Part shown: positions 23,177 through 35,230 of the stretch, one piece after another
Layout of the letters: each line of letters starts with the position of its first letter
Position numbering within the stretch: position 1 is the stretch's first letter
NCBI GenBank assembly: GCA_028532985.1
Contig: JANCIK010000002.1
Location: 1,984,001-2,048,000 of the forward strand
Reading direction: 5' to 3'
From: Stropharia rugosoannulata
Lineage: Eukaryota; Basidiomycota; Agaricomycetes; Agaricales; Strophariaceae
DNA: 64,000 nucleotides
The notes under the pieces: model-generated
Database searches by the model: none
What the model was told of the DNA's origin: nothing
The model's input: the letters and a program-made list of their open reading frames with translations, nothing else
Made by a program: the position numbers and the translations under genes

Positions 23177-25736
23177 CTATTCTTCCTTCCCTCCAAGAAA
23201 CATGTATTTACGAAAGCGCTTTCCTAGTTTCTGCCGTTTTTCCTCCGCGAGTTGACGTCCAAGCCGTATCCACGACGGGATTGTCAGGTCACTCATCTCG
23301 TACGGCGCGTATTTGCTCTTCAGCACCCCTGGTTCTTGCAGCGCCGCTGGCAGAAGCGACGGCGGCACCGGATATGCGAAGTCGCCCTTAGCCGCCTCTG
23401 TCGCATTTGCGGCAGGGAGCAGCAGTTCCAAGGGATAGGTCAGGTACTCCAGCTCGAACTGCGGGGGCTTCTTTTTACTGGACTTACCCAGATCCGGCAT
23501 GTAGTACTACGCCATCGTTTTTTAATCAGTCCTGATGCACACCGTGGAGATCAGTGCTAGACGCCCTACCTGTGCATAGCCCAGAGGACTCCATTTCTGG
23601 TTGGACCGCGAGGGAGACTCCGCATCAGAGTTCCACGGCTGATTCAAGTGGCACCGCCATGTATCACGGTACTCAGGCGTTTCGCAACTGGCAGTATTGT
23701 TTCGATCACTTCTGTGTTGTCCACGCTTCTGTTTTCGTAGCAGTGTATTTTCGGAGTCGTTGATCCCACCAGTTACGTTGTATGAGAAAATCCTGAATGC
23801 GGGGACGTATGGATTTGGCACGACAGACGGTGCCACATTGACCACTGCATAATCTGTCATCTTTGGAGCGTCGGGCAAAGCAGCAAACTCCTCTATCAAT
23901 TGGTTGAACATGCCGCCTTGGGCTATCTTGGGACTTCCGCCCAACGCCTCTATGTTGGGAAAAACGCGCAAGTCCTGAGCTTCTAAGAAAAAGAACTAAA
24001 GACCAATTAGCACAACGCCTCAGCACACTTGATCAAACTTACATGATCGACGTTCATATGCTATGAGAAAGACCATGTAAGTATATACATGCTACATATA
24101 TCATTCCCTCTTACCCCGAAAAGGTGGCCAAGGATTGTATCCTGGTAGCGCAGGGCAAGCTCGACGTAGCGCACATACTACGCACCGTTAGCGTCGTACG
24201 ACGGTCTAAAGCTTGTAAAAATAGTCGCTTACGCATTCCGGGAAGTAGTTCTCATGCGAAGGAGGTACGTGGCCTACGGATTAGAGTAAGTCAGGCATGA
24301 TGCATCGTCAAAGCGATAAGCGTACCCGATATCCAAACCTGTGAGCTCTATGTTAAACACGAGTCCAGATTCTATATAATGGAGAAGCATACCTGCATAC
24401 CTCGGTTGCGGTAGCGTTCCAACTGCACTTCCATCCAATCAATTTCCAGGTTGCCTGGATCATCTGGCTCTTTGAATGAGCAACCAGAAACAACTAACAA
24501 TTGATGTGAGCGATTATAGCGGCGAGAATGAGAATGAAGTACCTTTATTGGAGTCATAGAAGTACAGCGTATTTAGGCTGATGACAGCGACCTGGTCGGG
24601 AATGACCTCCACCGAGTAATAGGCTCCCCTTTGGAACACTTGCAAATGGTGGAATGGGATAAACTGGCTCCATATCCTGAATGATACACATGCATCATGA
24701 ACTATTAGGCAACAGATCAGCAAACCAGCAGATTTTGCTCACTGAGCAAACTCAGTTGTAATGCTGTTAGGTCCTGAAATTTTGATGGTCAGTGACGATC
24801 CACTACGCTCATTGAAGGCAATACCTGGAGCTAAGATATTCTGAAACAGCAGAAACTGTCAGCACTGCATGCGCCATTGAATTAGAGATCATACATGGGC
24901 TATAGAAGAGGTATCAGTTAGTGCAGACGTATCAAGAAGATAATCAACTTACGCCAAATATCATTGTTTCCTGGAGATGAATACAGGATGATCAATTACT
25001 TGTGGTTATCAAAATTAGTTACCGAACCAACCTAAGCTCGGGACTACAGGAATGCCTTTCGATGAGAACGCTTTATGCATCTTCGAGGCCACAGCCCTAT
25101 TAAGTTCGAAAATCTCAGCCGGTGTGCGGGGAATCTGACGATCATTGTCATGTCTTGAGATAGCAGTGAGTGGAGCAAGTAAAAGTATAATTGAGCAAGG
25201 GGTATATTCACCGAGCACTGTCCCCTGTCCCTGTAAACCAACTTTAGCAGTGAAAAGAGGATCGGTGAACGAGACACATACAGACAACGAAGTCAATCTC
25301 ATCCGCCCAAGCGTCCTTCAAGTAGTCAAGCGTGAAGTTGGTAAGTTGGAGAGGTGAATCACATTCTTCTCTGTCACATGTGGCAAACACAAGGTGAGGG
25401 AAAAGGCAGCATTTATTTGGCATACAACGCACTGATAAGGTGTCCCATAGAAGAGTGACTCGTTCTTCTTCTTTTTAGACTTTTTCCTGTGACAAGCTGT
25501 CTTTATTGAGGACTTAGGGGTGTAGTGTGGGTCTGGATGCATGTCTGTGATATGTAAAAAGCGTCCATGTAACTTCCTCGGCCCTTTTAGGACGAGTTAA
25601 TAGCAAGGCAAGATTGTGGAGTCCTAAATAACTCACTCAAGGGTTCCACTGCAAGAGGGACTTGCACTGGGGTAGCGATAACATCGTTCGCTGCGATGAG
25701 CGCAGCAAGGAAGAACAAGGAAGAAAAGGAAGGCAT
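23177..25736 (-). CDS. PPN1: Endopolyphosphatase PPN1
   Basis: Vacuolar metallophosphoesterase that cuts inorganic polyphosphate chains. The gene has about 17 short exons; start 25736, stop 23177. The N-terminus is a hydrophobic signal/anchor ([20 protein letters not shown]). All calcineurin-type metal motifs are present: [13 protein letters not shown] (DxH), WTGDSARHDND (GDxxRHDND), [24 protein letters not shown] and GHLFGHMNVDH. Further family sequence is [11 protein letters not shown]. The C-terminal exon ends in a Lys/Arg-rich tail ([11 protein letters not shown]). Two codons of the invariant NNDIWPHN motif come from a 5-nt exon at 24895-24899. I traced intron boundaries by motif continuity; the exon list is good but not exact everywhere. 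Confidence 0.92.
24895..24899 (-). other. 5-nt microexon in PPN1
   Basis: The five bases CCCAT (minus strand) sit between an acceptor (TTCTATAG) and a donor (GTATGA). With the last base of the preceding exon they make the codons for Pro-His in NNDIW-PH-NILAPG. Without it the reading frame and the conserved motif break. Confidence 0.7.
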
Positions 25737-26138
25737 GGCGTCAGTAGACGAAGTACACAAGACAAGCGAATGCCTTGAGTAGTTAAGTAGCGGAAGCAGC
25801 AGGCGGTAGACTGCAGGTCGAAATAACGGGCACCTCGCACGTTCGTTTGTTGTAATCGTCGATAAAATTATCAACTTTTGTGCCACAGAGTCGAGGTATC
25901 TCCATTCGGAGACTCCAACTTCCGGGATCAAAATTCTTGACGCAAGCAGTCGGCGTGTTCTAAAAATATGGATTTGCTCGAGATTTCTACGTCTATGTAG
26001 GGATATATGCATGTATATACAGACCGCTGCGGAAATAATACAAAAGAAACTAATACATGCGGTTCATCGATGCGTCAAGATCAAGAAGGTATACATATGA
26101 GAGCAATAAATAATGCGACAGGCTGCTTATTAAAAGCA
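25737..26138. other. PPN1 upstream region
   Basis: 402 bp upstream of PPN1 and downstream of the 146-residue gene. No further feature seen. Confidence 0.45.
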
Positions 26139-26743
26139 TTACTTCAATCTTGTTGTGATTCGCGCATTATCTTCCGCTTCGTGGCTCGAGGTCGTCGAAG
26201 ACTCGGATGTAGGCCGGTGTAGAGCGAGAAGGATGTCCACATTGTCACCGGTGTTGAGAACAGCGCGAATAGATTGTTCCGCGAGGTGGCATACCTTGGA
26301 AAATTGATATGTCAGATAATAAGCAAAAATGGAGAGTCGGTGGCGCTTACCCTGCTGTAGCCACCCTTCTGCAACGTCGACCTACTGCGAGCAATGGCAT
26401 TGTGGATCGCGTCGTAAGCATACCTCCTCCTGGACTAAAGTTAGCACGGCCGAGGCGAGACTAACATGACAGGCGAGCGTACAAAATGCTTTCCAACTCC
26501 GAATGAGTTCTTGGCAGAAGAAACAAGTCATTTCCGCTGAGATAGCGCTCGAAAGCGCGATAAGACGCACAACCGGAAATCAGGGATTCGTCAACAGAGG
26601 GCTGGTCGGTGTGCCAGTTGAAGCTATTTTCACTACGAAAAAATAGAAATTAGGGAGGATGATAAGGTTGGAAACACGCGTTCGTACCTGAGATGGGTGT
26701 GCGCCACCGCTTCTGGCGAGTGAGGGGCAAGGAGTCTGTCCAT
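26139..26743 (-). CDS. Unrecognised 146-residue protein
   Basis: Four exons (26688-26743, 26483-26632, 26351-26429, 26139-26294) join in phase across GT-AG introns of 55, 53 and 56 nt; the second has a clear branch site (GTGCTAAC). The product is hydrophilic and has no signal peptide or membrane segment. It includes SYRAFERYLSGNDLFLLP, an Arg-rich start of exon 3 (RRRYAYDAIHNAIARSRS) and a Ser/Thr-rich end. Four matched splice junctions make it very likely a real gene. I do not recognise a family and propose no function. It is divergent from acetoacetyl-CoA synthetase. Confidence 0.65.
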
Positions 26744-27181
26744 GGAGAATGAGGGCGTAGTGGCAAGAGGAATGGGGGTGATGATGGTAGGGGTTGATGG
26801 AAAGGTGGACAGTGGCCTGATAGGTATATGTAGGCAAGTAAGCGCTGACGCGGATATTTGTGATGGTGTGTTTTGTGGTAAACGTGAGTGTAGGATGTTA
26901 TGTATCTTTTTATTCTAATCTCGATCGCCAAAGTCAATTTCCCCACATATTCTGATCGAACGTGCGCACGGCCCGAGCTGAGTCACACTCGTCACACGCC
27001 ATTTGACCAATGCTACTGGCCGCACGGAGCGGTAGTCTGCGGCGCTACCTGTCACTCCGAGTCCGCATCGGGCGTCAGGCCGTCCCTTCCTCGGTTATTC
27101 GCCATTGTCATTCACTTACCCCGCTCTATTCTACGTCCACTGTTTGAATATCTGTACCCCCGCACCAACATCTCTTTATCT
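26744..27181. promoter_or_regulatory. Divergent promoter region before AACS
   Basis: 438 bp between the starts of the 146-residue gene and acetoacetyl-CoA synthetase. It must contain both promoters; no individual element is clear. Confidence 0.45.
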
Positions 27182-30033
27182 ATGCCTTCGTCTGGCCAGA
27201 TAACACCTTCTCGGGAAGCCCCTCTCTTTGTGCCCACACTTCCCGATCCGCAGGCATCGGCCACTGTTCGTTTCCTTAACCAAGCCAATGCAGTACACGG
27301 CCTGAACTTACGTTCCTACTCGGACTTGTATGAGTGGTCTATCACTCATCTTGATGCTTTCTGGGCGCTCGTCTGGGATTTTACCAGTGTCATCGGGGAC
27401 AAGGGCATTCATGTTGTAGACAATCATGCGCTTCCGCCGGCCAACCCTTCCTGGTTTATCGATGCCCGAGTCAACTGGGCTGAGAATATGCTGCGATGCC
27501 GCTCAGAAACCAAGATCGCGCTTATTGAAGCCAGTTGCGTAAATTGTGTCTCGATATAACTCCGGAATAATTGATAATAACGGTATTATCTCACAGCGGA
27601 ACCAACGCCTGATAATTCTGCGCCGAGACTGAGGAAAGTAACGTATGCGCAGCTGTATTCACTTGTCGCAGATGTTGTATCGGCTCTACTCCATCATGGA
27701 ATAAAGCCGGGAGATCGTGTTTCGTCGTATGCCTCCAACTGCCTAGTGCGTGGCATCTCAAAGCGATCTTACACCTGGGATGATATTTTAATCCACTTCA
27801 TATGTGCAGGAGAATGTCGTCGCCTGTCTTGCCACTTCTGCCATCGGCGGAATTTGGGTTAGTGCAGCTGCCGACTTTGGTCCTGCAGGAGTCTTAGAAC
27901 GGTAGGGAATTTCTAAAAACTATCAATCACACGAGACTTGATTCTTGTGAGCAGTTTAGAGCAAGTTCAGCCAAAGATCATCTTTTCGGTTGACAGTGTC
28001 GTGTGCGTTGCTATCACATCTTCCATATCGTCTTTCTTTTCGTTTCTGACTTGGCTACTTACTTAGCTACAACTTCAAAGTTCATCCTCACCTACCGAAA
28101 CTGAAGGCATTACTGTCGGGGTTATCCAGCGCAACCAATCCGCCGAAAGTTGTAGTTATAAGTCCCATTACTCAGGGTCACGATCGTCACTCATGGGAGA
28201 GTGACTGGGTGGGATGGGAAGATTTCATTAAAGAAGGACAGCATCACAGGCTTGGCCGCTCCCAGAATGGGGAGATAAAGTGGCTTCGAATGTCGTTCGA
28301 TGCGCCGCTTTGGATTCTGTTTAGCAGCGGCACAACTGGTCGACCGAAGTGCGTCATACGGTACTTTGACCTTCCGCAAGATTTTGATTACTTAGGCCTA
28401 TCGTCCATCGCGCGGGTGGTATGCTCATTCAATCCAATAAGGAATTCGCGATATGTGGTGACCTTCGTCCTGACGACGTATTCTTCTACTATACCACAAC
28501 GTTAGTGAACCTTGTGTGATTTCGAATATGTTGAAATTGACATGAATTCAATTCCTTCTCAGGGGTTGGATGATGTGGAATTTCCTCGTGAGCGGGTTGA
28601 GCCTCGGTTGCACATTGGTTTTGTATGACGGAAGCCCACTGCGAGACGTGGGTCTCCTATGGAAACTAGTGGATGACCTCGGGATCACTATTTTTGGAAC
28701 CAGTGCAAAGTATCTTGATCAACTCTCGGTACGCTGTCTTCGGTTTGGCCAAATTCGGTGCTTGACTCTCATACCAATACCAAACTCATACCGTCGCTAC
28801 AGAAGAGCTATCGGCCTCGGGAGCATCACAGTCTCAGCACTTTGCGACACATATACTCTACTGGATCGCCCTTGGCTCCTCCTCTCTTCGACTATGTTTA
28901 TCAAGATATTCACCCCAAGGTGCTATTAGGCTCTATAACAGGTGCGATCGCACCCTTATAGCTTCGGACATCTTCTGAAAGAGCCAGGTGGGACGGACAT
29001 ATGCTCTCTTTTTGCCGGAATGTGTTCTGCACTTCCTGTGTATCGCGGCGAAATTCAATGCAGGATGCTCGGAATGGCAATTGAAAGCTTCTCACCTACG
29101 GGGACTCTCAACCCACCTGACACACCCGGTGAGCTAGTTTGTGTGAAACCCTTCCCATGTATGCCTCTTGGCTTTTGGCCACTACCTGGGTACGGTACGG
29201 ACAGCGAAGTTAAATCTGCGCAGTCGCGATTCCACAATTCCTACTTCTCTGAATTTGAGGGCGTATGGTGTGAGTCCACATCCTTTATCGTACCACTTTG
29301 CTTTGGAACTTATGGAGTGGTCCAAGATCACGGAGACCATATTATCATAACTGGCTCACGTCTTGGAAATGGAGGTGGCCTGATTATGTTGGGACGCTCA
29401 GATGGAGTGCTGTGCGTTTCCTACGTTCTACTTTTACATGCACATCTTACTTTGAACTGTAGTAATCCGGGAGGAATTCGATACGGCTCTGCGGAAATAT
29501 ATGAAGTCCTCGATCAGCACATCTCCAAATTCACTGACCAATTTGTTGTTGTTGACTATCTAGCCGTTGGGCAGAAGATAGATCAAGGTGCCGATGAGCG
29601 GGTTGTTTTGTTCGTAAAGCTACCAACAAGTCAAGTCCTTACACCAGAATTCGAGACAAAGTTGAAGGCGCAAATACGGGCAAGCCGGAGTCCTCGACAT
29701 GTACCTGCCCGGGTATGTGACCATATTATGATCCCAGACTGAAGCTTGCCAGCGAATTACTTATATTTGGCTTTTCATACTTCCATACAGATCATTCAAG
29801 TCACAGACATTCCGTATACCCTGAACGGAAAGAGAGTGGAAGTCTTAGTCAAGAAAGTAAGAACGCAGCATCAGCATGTCAACGTGCGGTCCTCGAGTCT
29901 AGTCTGACTCATTTGAATATAGATTATCAATGGAGCTCCATTGTCTTCTGTAAATCCGGCGACGTTATCAAATCCGGAGTGCCTCGAGTTTTATCAAAAC
30001 GTAGGAGAGGTGCTACGGAAAGAGACAAATTGA
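27182..30033 (+). CDS. Acetoacetyl-CoA synthetase
   Basis: ANL-superfamily adenylating enzyme that makes acetoacetyl-CoA from acetoacetate, ATP and CoA in the cytosol, feeding sterol and lipid synthesis. About a dozen exons with introns of 50-70 nt. The first exons are 27182-27533, 27597-27745 and 27810 onward. The N-terminus shows DLYEWSITHLDAFWALVWDF and NPSWFIDARVNWAENML, typical of the family. The ATP motif is LFSSGTTGRPK, followed by GWMMWNFLVSGL, LGSITGGTDICSLFAG and VMLGRSDGVL-like sequence LIMLGRSDGVL, then NPGGIRYGSAEIYEVL. The C-terminus has IPYTLNGKRVEVLVKKIING with the catalytic lysine region. No in-frame stop is needed, so the gene seems intact. The long conserved acetoacetyl-CoA N-terminal region separates it from acetyl-CoA synthetases. 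Confidence 0.93.
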
Positions 30034-30498
30034 ACAGGCCAGCTCGTAGATTCTATACCCTGTACGAGTATTGAAGTATGTATATGATAGTAGCCATGAG
30101 GCAAAAATGCCATTGTGAATGTGAGGGAGCCCCAGGTTGGCACAAGCCACCGTGTGATTACACGGCCGACAATCAACTGTTAAGTTGTTGAAATGATTAG
30201 CATTTGCGTTCGGCAAACGTATTGCCGGTGCTCAGCTGTTAACTCAGCTGTTAACTGATAAGATAAGATAACATATCACACTTAGTGTCACATTGGTCAC
30301 AGTCTGGATGTGTCACATCTCATCGTCGGTGAATACTGGAGAAATATGTAAAACAAGATTACAAACAAATGAATATGTACTCAGTCTACAATAAAAACTT
30401 CGAGGCCCATTCTGCTCTATTCGATGGGAAGCCAACAATTCAGTGAACCATGGACAGTCATGTGAAATGTTCCAAAGGTATTGCTAATGCAACATATT
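30034..30498. other. Convergent intergenic region
   Basis: 465 bp. Contains a short tandem duplication of CTCAGCTGTTAA at about 30231-30260 followed by GATAAGATAAGATAA. No gene seen. Confidence 0.5.
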
Positions 30499-31612
30499 TC
30501 AGTTGGCCGTGCACGGCGGCGGACTTTCCGGGGCAGGAGCAGGGGGCGCAGGAACTGTGGACGCCGGAGCGGCCGGGGGTGGTATCAGAGTCATGATGGG
30601 CGCGGCCACAACAGTTGATGGGGCTACAAGGGGCGTACCCGGCACTGTCGTCTGCATGACTGTGATTTCGATAGGGCTGGGGGCTAGGGGAATAAATTGG
30701 CCTTCCCCGCTATCTTCAAAAGATCGGCTTATAGCCCCAGCAACGACAGAAGCATTGCTGGTAATAACGCCAACGATAGCCTATTTGGGTGTTGCTGTTA
30801 GGTGAGTAAATGATGGAAGGATGGCAGTGACGTACGACCCCATTAGCTAGAAAAAAGGATTGTATAATTACTTCATTCGGGTTATGCATTAGATAGAAGA
30901 CCCAGAAAGCAATGTTGATCACGAATGTGCAGACACTAAAAGAAAATCCGAAGAAGACGACGTATTTTCGAGCCTTGCTGACCATAGCAAATGTTTTCAC
31001 TACAGCGAAGGCGCGGCCATTCAAATAAACAACTGCAGCATCAGCCAGGACATCCACTAAAAAGCGTGAACAAAGGACCAGCTACGGATAAACGTGACGT
31101 ACTGGCTAGAGCGGGTATAATCAGGCCGCGTGGTAGAAGGCAGAACTGAGTAGCAGACTTGCAAATGTAGGAAGTTGAGACTCCATAAGTGATTCCGATT
31201 CCGATTAGTAGGCATGCGACCCAAATGAAATAGACTTGATTTCTTTTCTTTGCAAACCGACAAGTAGCCATAGCCAGACTAGCTCTAGAGAGCCTATACA
31301 CTGTCAGGAATAATTACAAAGTAACGATAAGCATGGTATACCAGATGACGATGAAGTAAGCTAGAAGGCTGATGCGGTAAAGTTTTGGCTGCAGTGGGGA
31401 AACGGTGGCTGGAAAAAGCTAGCATAAACGGTCGCGTGGCAGAGTGAAAAGAGCAAAACACTAACCAACTATGAAAAGGATGCCACCCATGACAAACCCG
31501 CCTGTCGCTGCTACGGCCGCAAATCCGTCATCCAGCCAGAGAAAGAAATGTGCTTGATTAGCGACACGAAGGACAGTTAAGATAAATCCAATAAAATCAT
31601 CAGCAAATCTGG
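30499..31612 (-). pseudogene. Multi-pass membrane protein, 5' end missing
   Basis: Five exons join in phase on the minus strand. They encode hydrophobic segments (DDFIGFILTVLRVANQAHFF, AVAATGGFVMGGILFIV, SLLAYFIVIW, VYFIWVACLLIGIGITYGV, YVVFFGFSFSVCTFVINIAF) and end in a Pro/Ala-rich tail (VPAPPAPAPESPPPCTAN). At least five helices are seen. No start codon exists in frame before the first exon; a stop lies just upstream, and the DNA beyond 31620 is AT-rich with no membrane-type coding. Either the first exons were lost when that block arrived, or they lie further away and I cannot see them. It resembles the agaric 6-7TM proteins in general layout. Coordinates of the 5' limit are approximate. 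Confidence 0.55.
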
Positions 31613-31619
31613 TACCTGT

Positions 31620-32180
31620 TATATAGCTTCAGGTAGTAATATATAGTACCATAGCCCCATAGCAAGGGTTCTTGACTCTGTAGTATTCTATAGCTTAGAT
31701 CTTTTCTATGTAGTATACTTAGACTGTTATGTAGCTTTATAAATTTCTAGGTAACAAATACATAAAACTATTTAATATTCCATAGCAAACCCCTGTATCT
31801 ATTGAGTACTGTGTATTTTTGTTATATAGTACCGTCTAATAATCTATAAGACTATAGAGTATTACATAGCAATATATAGGATAGGCAGCCTTCTTTGGAG
31901 CATTCTATTGCACAAGCCATAGCCTATATAGCACTCAATACTCATACATATCATCTAGTAGATTGCACATAATTATATTACTTAGTTCTATTTTAAAGGA
32001 ATATATCATGGAATGACTAGGAGAAACCGGGATATAATGTAAGTAGGAAAGAAAACTGGAGTATTAGCTGGTTATAAGTAAATAAATCTAACACAGAAGC
32101 AACGCAGAAGACCAAATACCGATGGAAACAGAAAGGGAACATTAAAGTAGAGCAATAAGCATTAAAACGGAGCTAATATA
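31620..32180. repeat. AT-rich block with CATAG/TAGTA motifs
   Basis: About 560 bp of AT-rich DNA with many irregular copies of CATAGC, TATAGTA and TAGTATA. It has no coding potential. A shorter block of similar character is at 48950-49160, just after the Plavaka transposase. Both could be remains of the same repeat family, which an alignment would settle. Confidence 0.45.
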
Positions 32181-34678
32181 AATAGTCAACCTTTATGTAA
32201 TGGCATATCCGGGTGCGAAATGGCTGCCGCTTGATTAATCCAGGACCAAAGTGGGGTTGTAAGGATTTTCCTCGGCAGTGCGTGACTTGTTGAGAAGTTT
32301 CCTGAGATAAATAGAACATCAGTCATTAAAGTAATGTAAGCTGGATACATACATTCCATTTTTCGCCCATGCTTCTCGACGCAGTTTATACTGCGTCCAA
32401 TGATAGTCATTATTCTTCAAAGTTTCTATGAGCTGGACATACGATAAGTATATCCCGTGGAAATTATCCCTACTAAACTTTAGTCCACTTGATCCGGGGT
32501 GTATTCCATTGACCTCCCATTCAGCAATACAATAATGCAGCTAGTAGAGCATAAGCAACAGATATACAACAAATCAGATAGATAACACTTACACAGGTTA
32601 TCACGTAGGCAACAGCACGGTCGGGAACACTGGTCTTAAAGTTATCGGGATAAACAACGGCAAGACCGTCATGAACATAGAATACTGCATGTATAAGTTG
32701 CTCAATAGCAGGATGAGCAACGTTCTGAGTCTTCCCCTAGTCGAGGTAGCGCACAATTAGAGTAGGAAGGATGTAAGCAGCAAGAACACTTACGTTGTCA
32801 TCCTTGTCAGGATGTAAAATGAATGTTGAATTTCTGAGGAGATTGGCAGCATTTTCTTTAACTACCTGCTGCCGGTGTAGTTGGTTGGGGTAATCGCCAT
32901 CGGGTATAAGGTGCTGACGGTACGAGATCACAACAACATCACGACCCAATTGCCGTATTGCAGAGCGGAAGGTTGCGTGCTCATTGAAGACCTGGATATA
33001 CAAGCTTTAACACAGAATTAATGACTGGATAAAAACATGATCAAACCAAGACACTTTTATGCCGATCAAGAGCTGCAAATGAATTATTAAATAGGTAGGT
33101 GTATCAATACATGCGGCAGCTTCCATAAGGTAAAAGAGGACATCACCTCCTTTCAACTTGACTTGAGAAGTCATAAGATACTTCTTCATCTCCCGTGCGA
33201 TTATCTCATCTGCAATATGAAGATCAGTGCCTATTACCGGAAACATGTTTTCCATAGTAACATGTTTCCGCATTCCATTCTTGGCCGCCTCAAGGATTAT
33301 CTTCCACTGAGCGGACTGGTACCTCATAGTAGTAGGCTTTGCGGGGGCATTTACAGGAGTTTTGGAATGTCGCTTGGCCCTTGCTCGCGGGTTTCTTTCA
33401 TATTCTAACAATTCCTCGTCCTCGTCTCCGTTATTCTCTTCATTGTCTTCCTCATCACTTGCAGAGAGACTCCTGGATTCAGACCGCGCCTGGGATGCAG
33501 TAGAGCTATTGGAGCGTTTGCTGTGAGTTTCGCCACGTCGAACCTGGTTCTGAGCTTGGGAGGCTGCAAGAAGCACGTTAACAGCCGGTGGTTGAACTGG
33601 GCGGTTCCTTTCGTAATGATCTTGAAGTAAGTCCATACCATTAGTTTTATCGACGATCTATAATTTGTTTCTATCAGCAGCCAATCAAAGTTGAAACATA
33701 GAAAATAGCAGTAACAGCTACCTCAGGAGGTTCGGCGTCAGACATACCACTGCCGGTATGACCTACCGAGAGTCCGCCCTCCGATTCTTCGCTACTGGCC
33801 TCATGGGAGTCCACCTCCAGCTCAGATGTCTGGTCACTTTCATTGCCGGGATGCTTGACTGTAGCGGCGACAGTGACAGCTACACCGGATTGGGACTGGT
33901 GATTGAAGTTGCTATCTTCGGCATCACTATCTAAAATAACTTTGCGACATTTCTTTACTGAAACAGGGCGCGCATATTCGTTGACATCCATATATTCGTC
34001 ATTATCGGATACGCCTGAGTAAATAGGAAGGTAAAAATATAGTAATACATGAATAAAAGAGTCCTGTACCTTGCTGAACTAGTTGACGTTTTCCTTTGCC
34101 ATCTGCGACATTCCCTTTGTTTGCTTCTTATATAACTTATAAGATAAGATAATACCAATGCAATGTATAACCACGTACCTTTGGACACAATGACCGCCCG
34201 CTGTTTCCCTTTATCCACAGTAGCGTCTGGTTTCGTAGGTTTGTCCTCTAACTGACCGTGTTCATTGTCGCTTATATCCATAGATGAATCGTCTAAATAG
34301 TATTAGTTAACGTTGTACTAGATCCACATCAGAAACATACCTGGTTTCACTGAGGACAATTTATGCGAAACGGGAAATGAATTGAAGCCAAACCTAGAGC
34401 CAGACGTTGGTGGCTGAACTTGACTTGACGATGGGGCTATTGGTTGCTTTGGCAGTTTTGTCTTGATCAAAATAGCCTTCGATTCTTGTATTACATCTAA
34501 AGAGGTGACCGGGCTTGCCTAACAGTTAATGAGTTACAATAATGCCTTTTATCCATGAGATACTTTGCTTACTTTGTCGGCAGCAAGCTTCCTACTACTC
34601 TTCTTTGCTTCTTTCGTAATAGGCGCCATGCTATTTTCGGGAATACGTTCAGGTATTTGCATGGTAGGCTTCGACTTC

Positions 34679-34683
34679 GGAGC
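34679..34683. repeat. Target-site duplication, left copy (GGAGC)
   Basis: GGAGC immediately before the 5' LTR, matched by GGAGC at 40879-40883. Five bases is the usual length for Ty3/gypsy integrases. Confidence 0.9.
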
Positions 34684-35146
34684 TGTAAGGGGACGCTGTG
34701 CGTCACCCTTTATTTTTATTCATTTCGTCTTCCTTCACTTTCTTTTATTTTATTTTATTTTTATTTCTTACGCCGCGCGCAGCCCGTGCAGTGTACACTA
34801 TGCTCTGCAGTGTGTACTGTGCACAGGCGCGCGCGGTTTACATCATGTGACGTACTGATGGGACACGTCCATCATGTGTTGTGCATATGATGTATGATGC
34901 ACATCACATGAGGACGTGATGTGGTGGCTTCTTGTGGCGGATCAACTGTATAGTTTATTCTCACGCATCAATCAACGCTTCTATTATGTACTGTGGCGCC
35001 CAGCAGCGGGTTTCCTTAGGCTTTTGTCTTCGGAATCCCTCTGCTAGGTGCGCTTCTATTGTATTTATAGTTTACAGCTTAATAAACTTCGGAATCCCTC
35101 TGCTAGGTCTCGTGTGAGCTCGACACTGCGCAGAGTCGCCCTTACA
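34684..35146 (+). repeat. 5' LTR (463 bp)
   Basis: Begins TGTAAGGGG and ends CCCTTACA, so the termini form a short inverted repeat. It contains a T-rich pyrimidine tract, a stretch of overlapping inverted repeats (CATCATGTG...CACATCACATGAGG), and two copies of CTTCGGAATCCCTCTGC about 60 bp apart near its end. Confidence 0.95.
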
Positions 35147-35230
35147 GTACAAAAGCCTCTGCCTGGGACCAGTTTTGGACGCCTACTGCCTTCGGAAACG
35201 GCCTAGGACTCCAACACCCTCCCTGCTTCG

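Noticed and set aside
34932..35117. 61-codon ORF present in both LTRs (also 40664-40849)
   Set aside because: It is the same chance ORF inside the two LTR copies, with no protein features.
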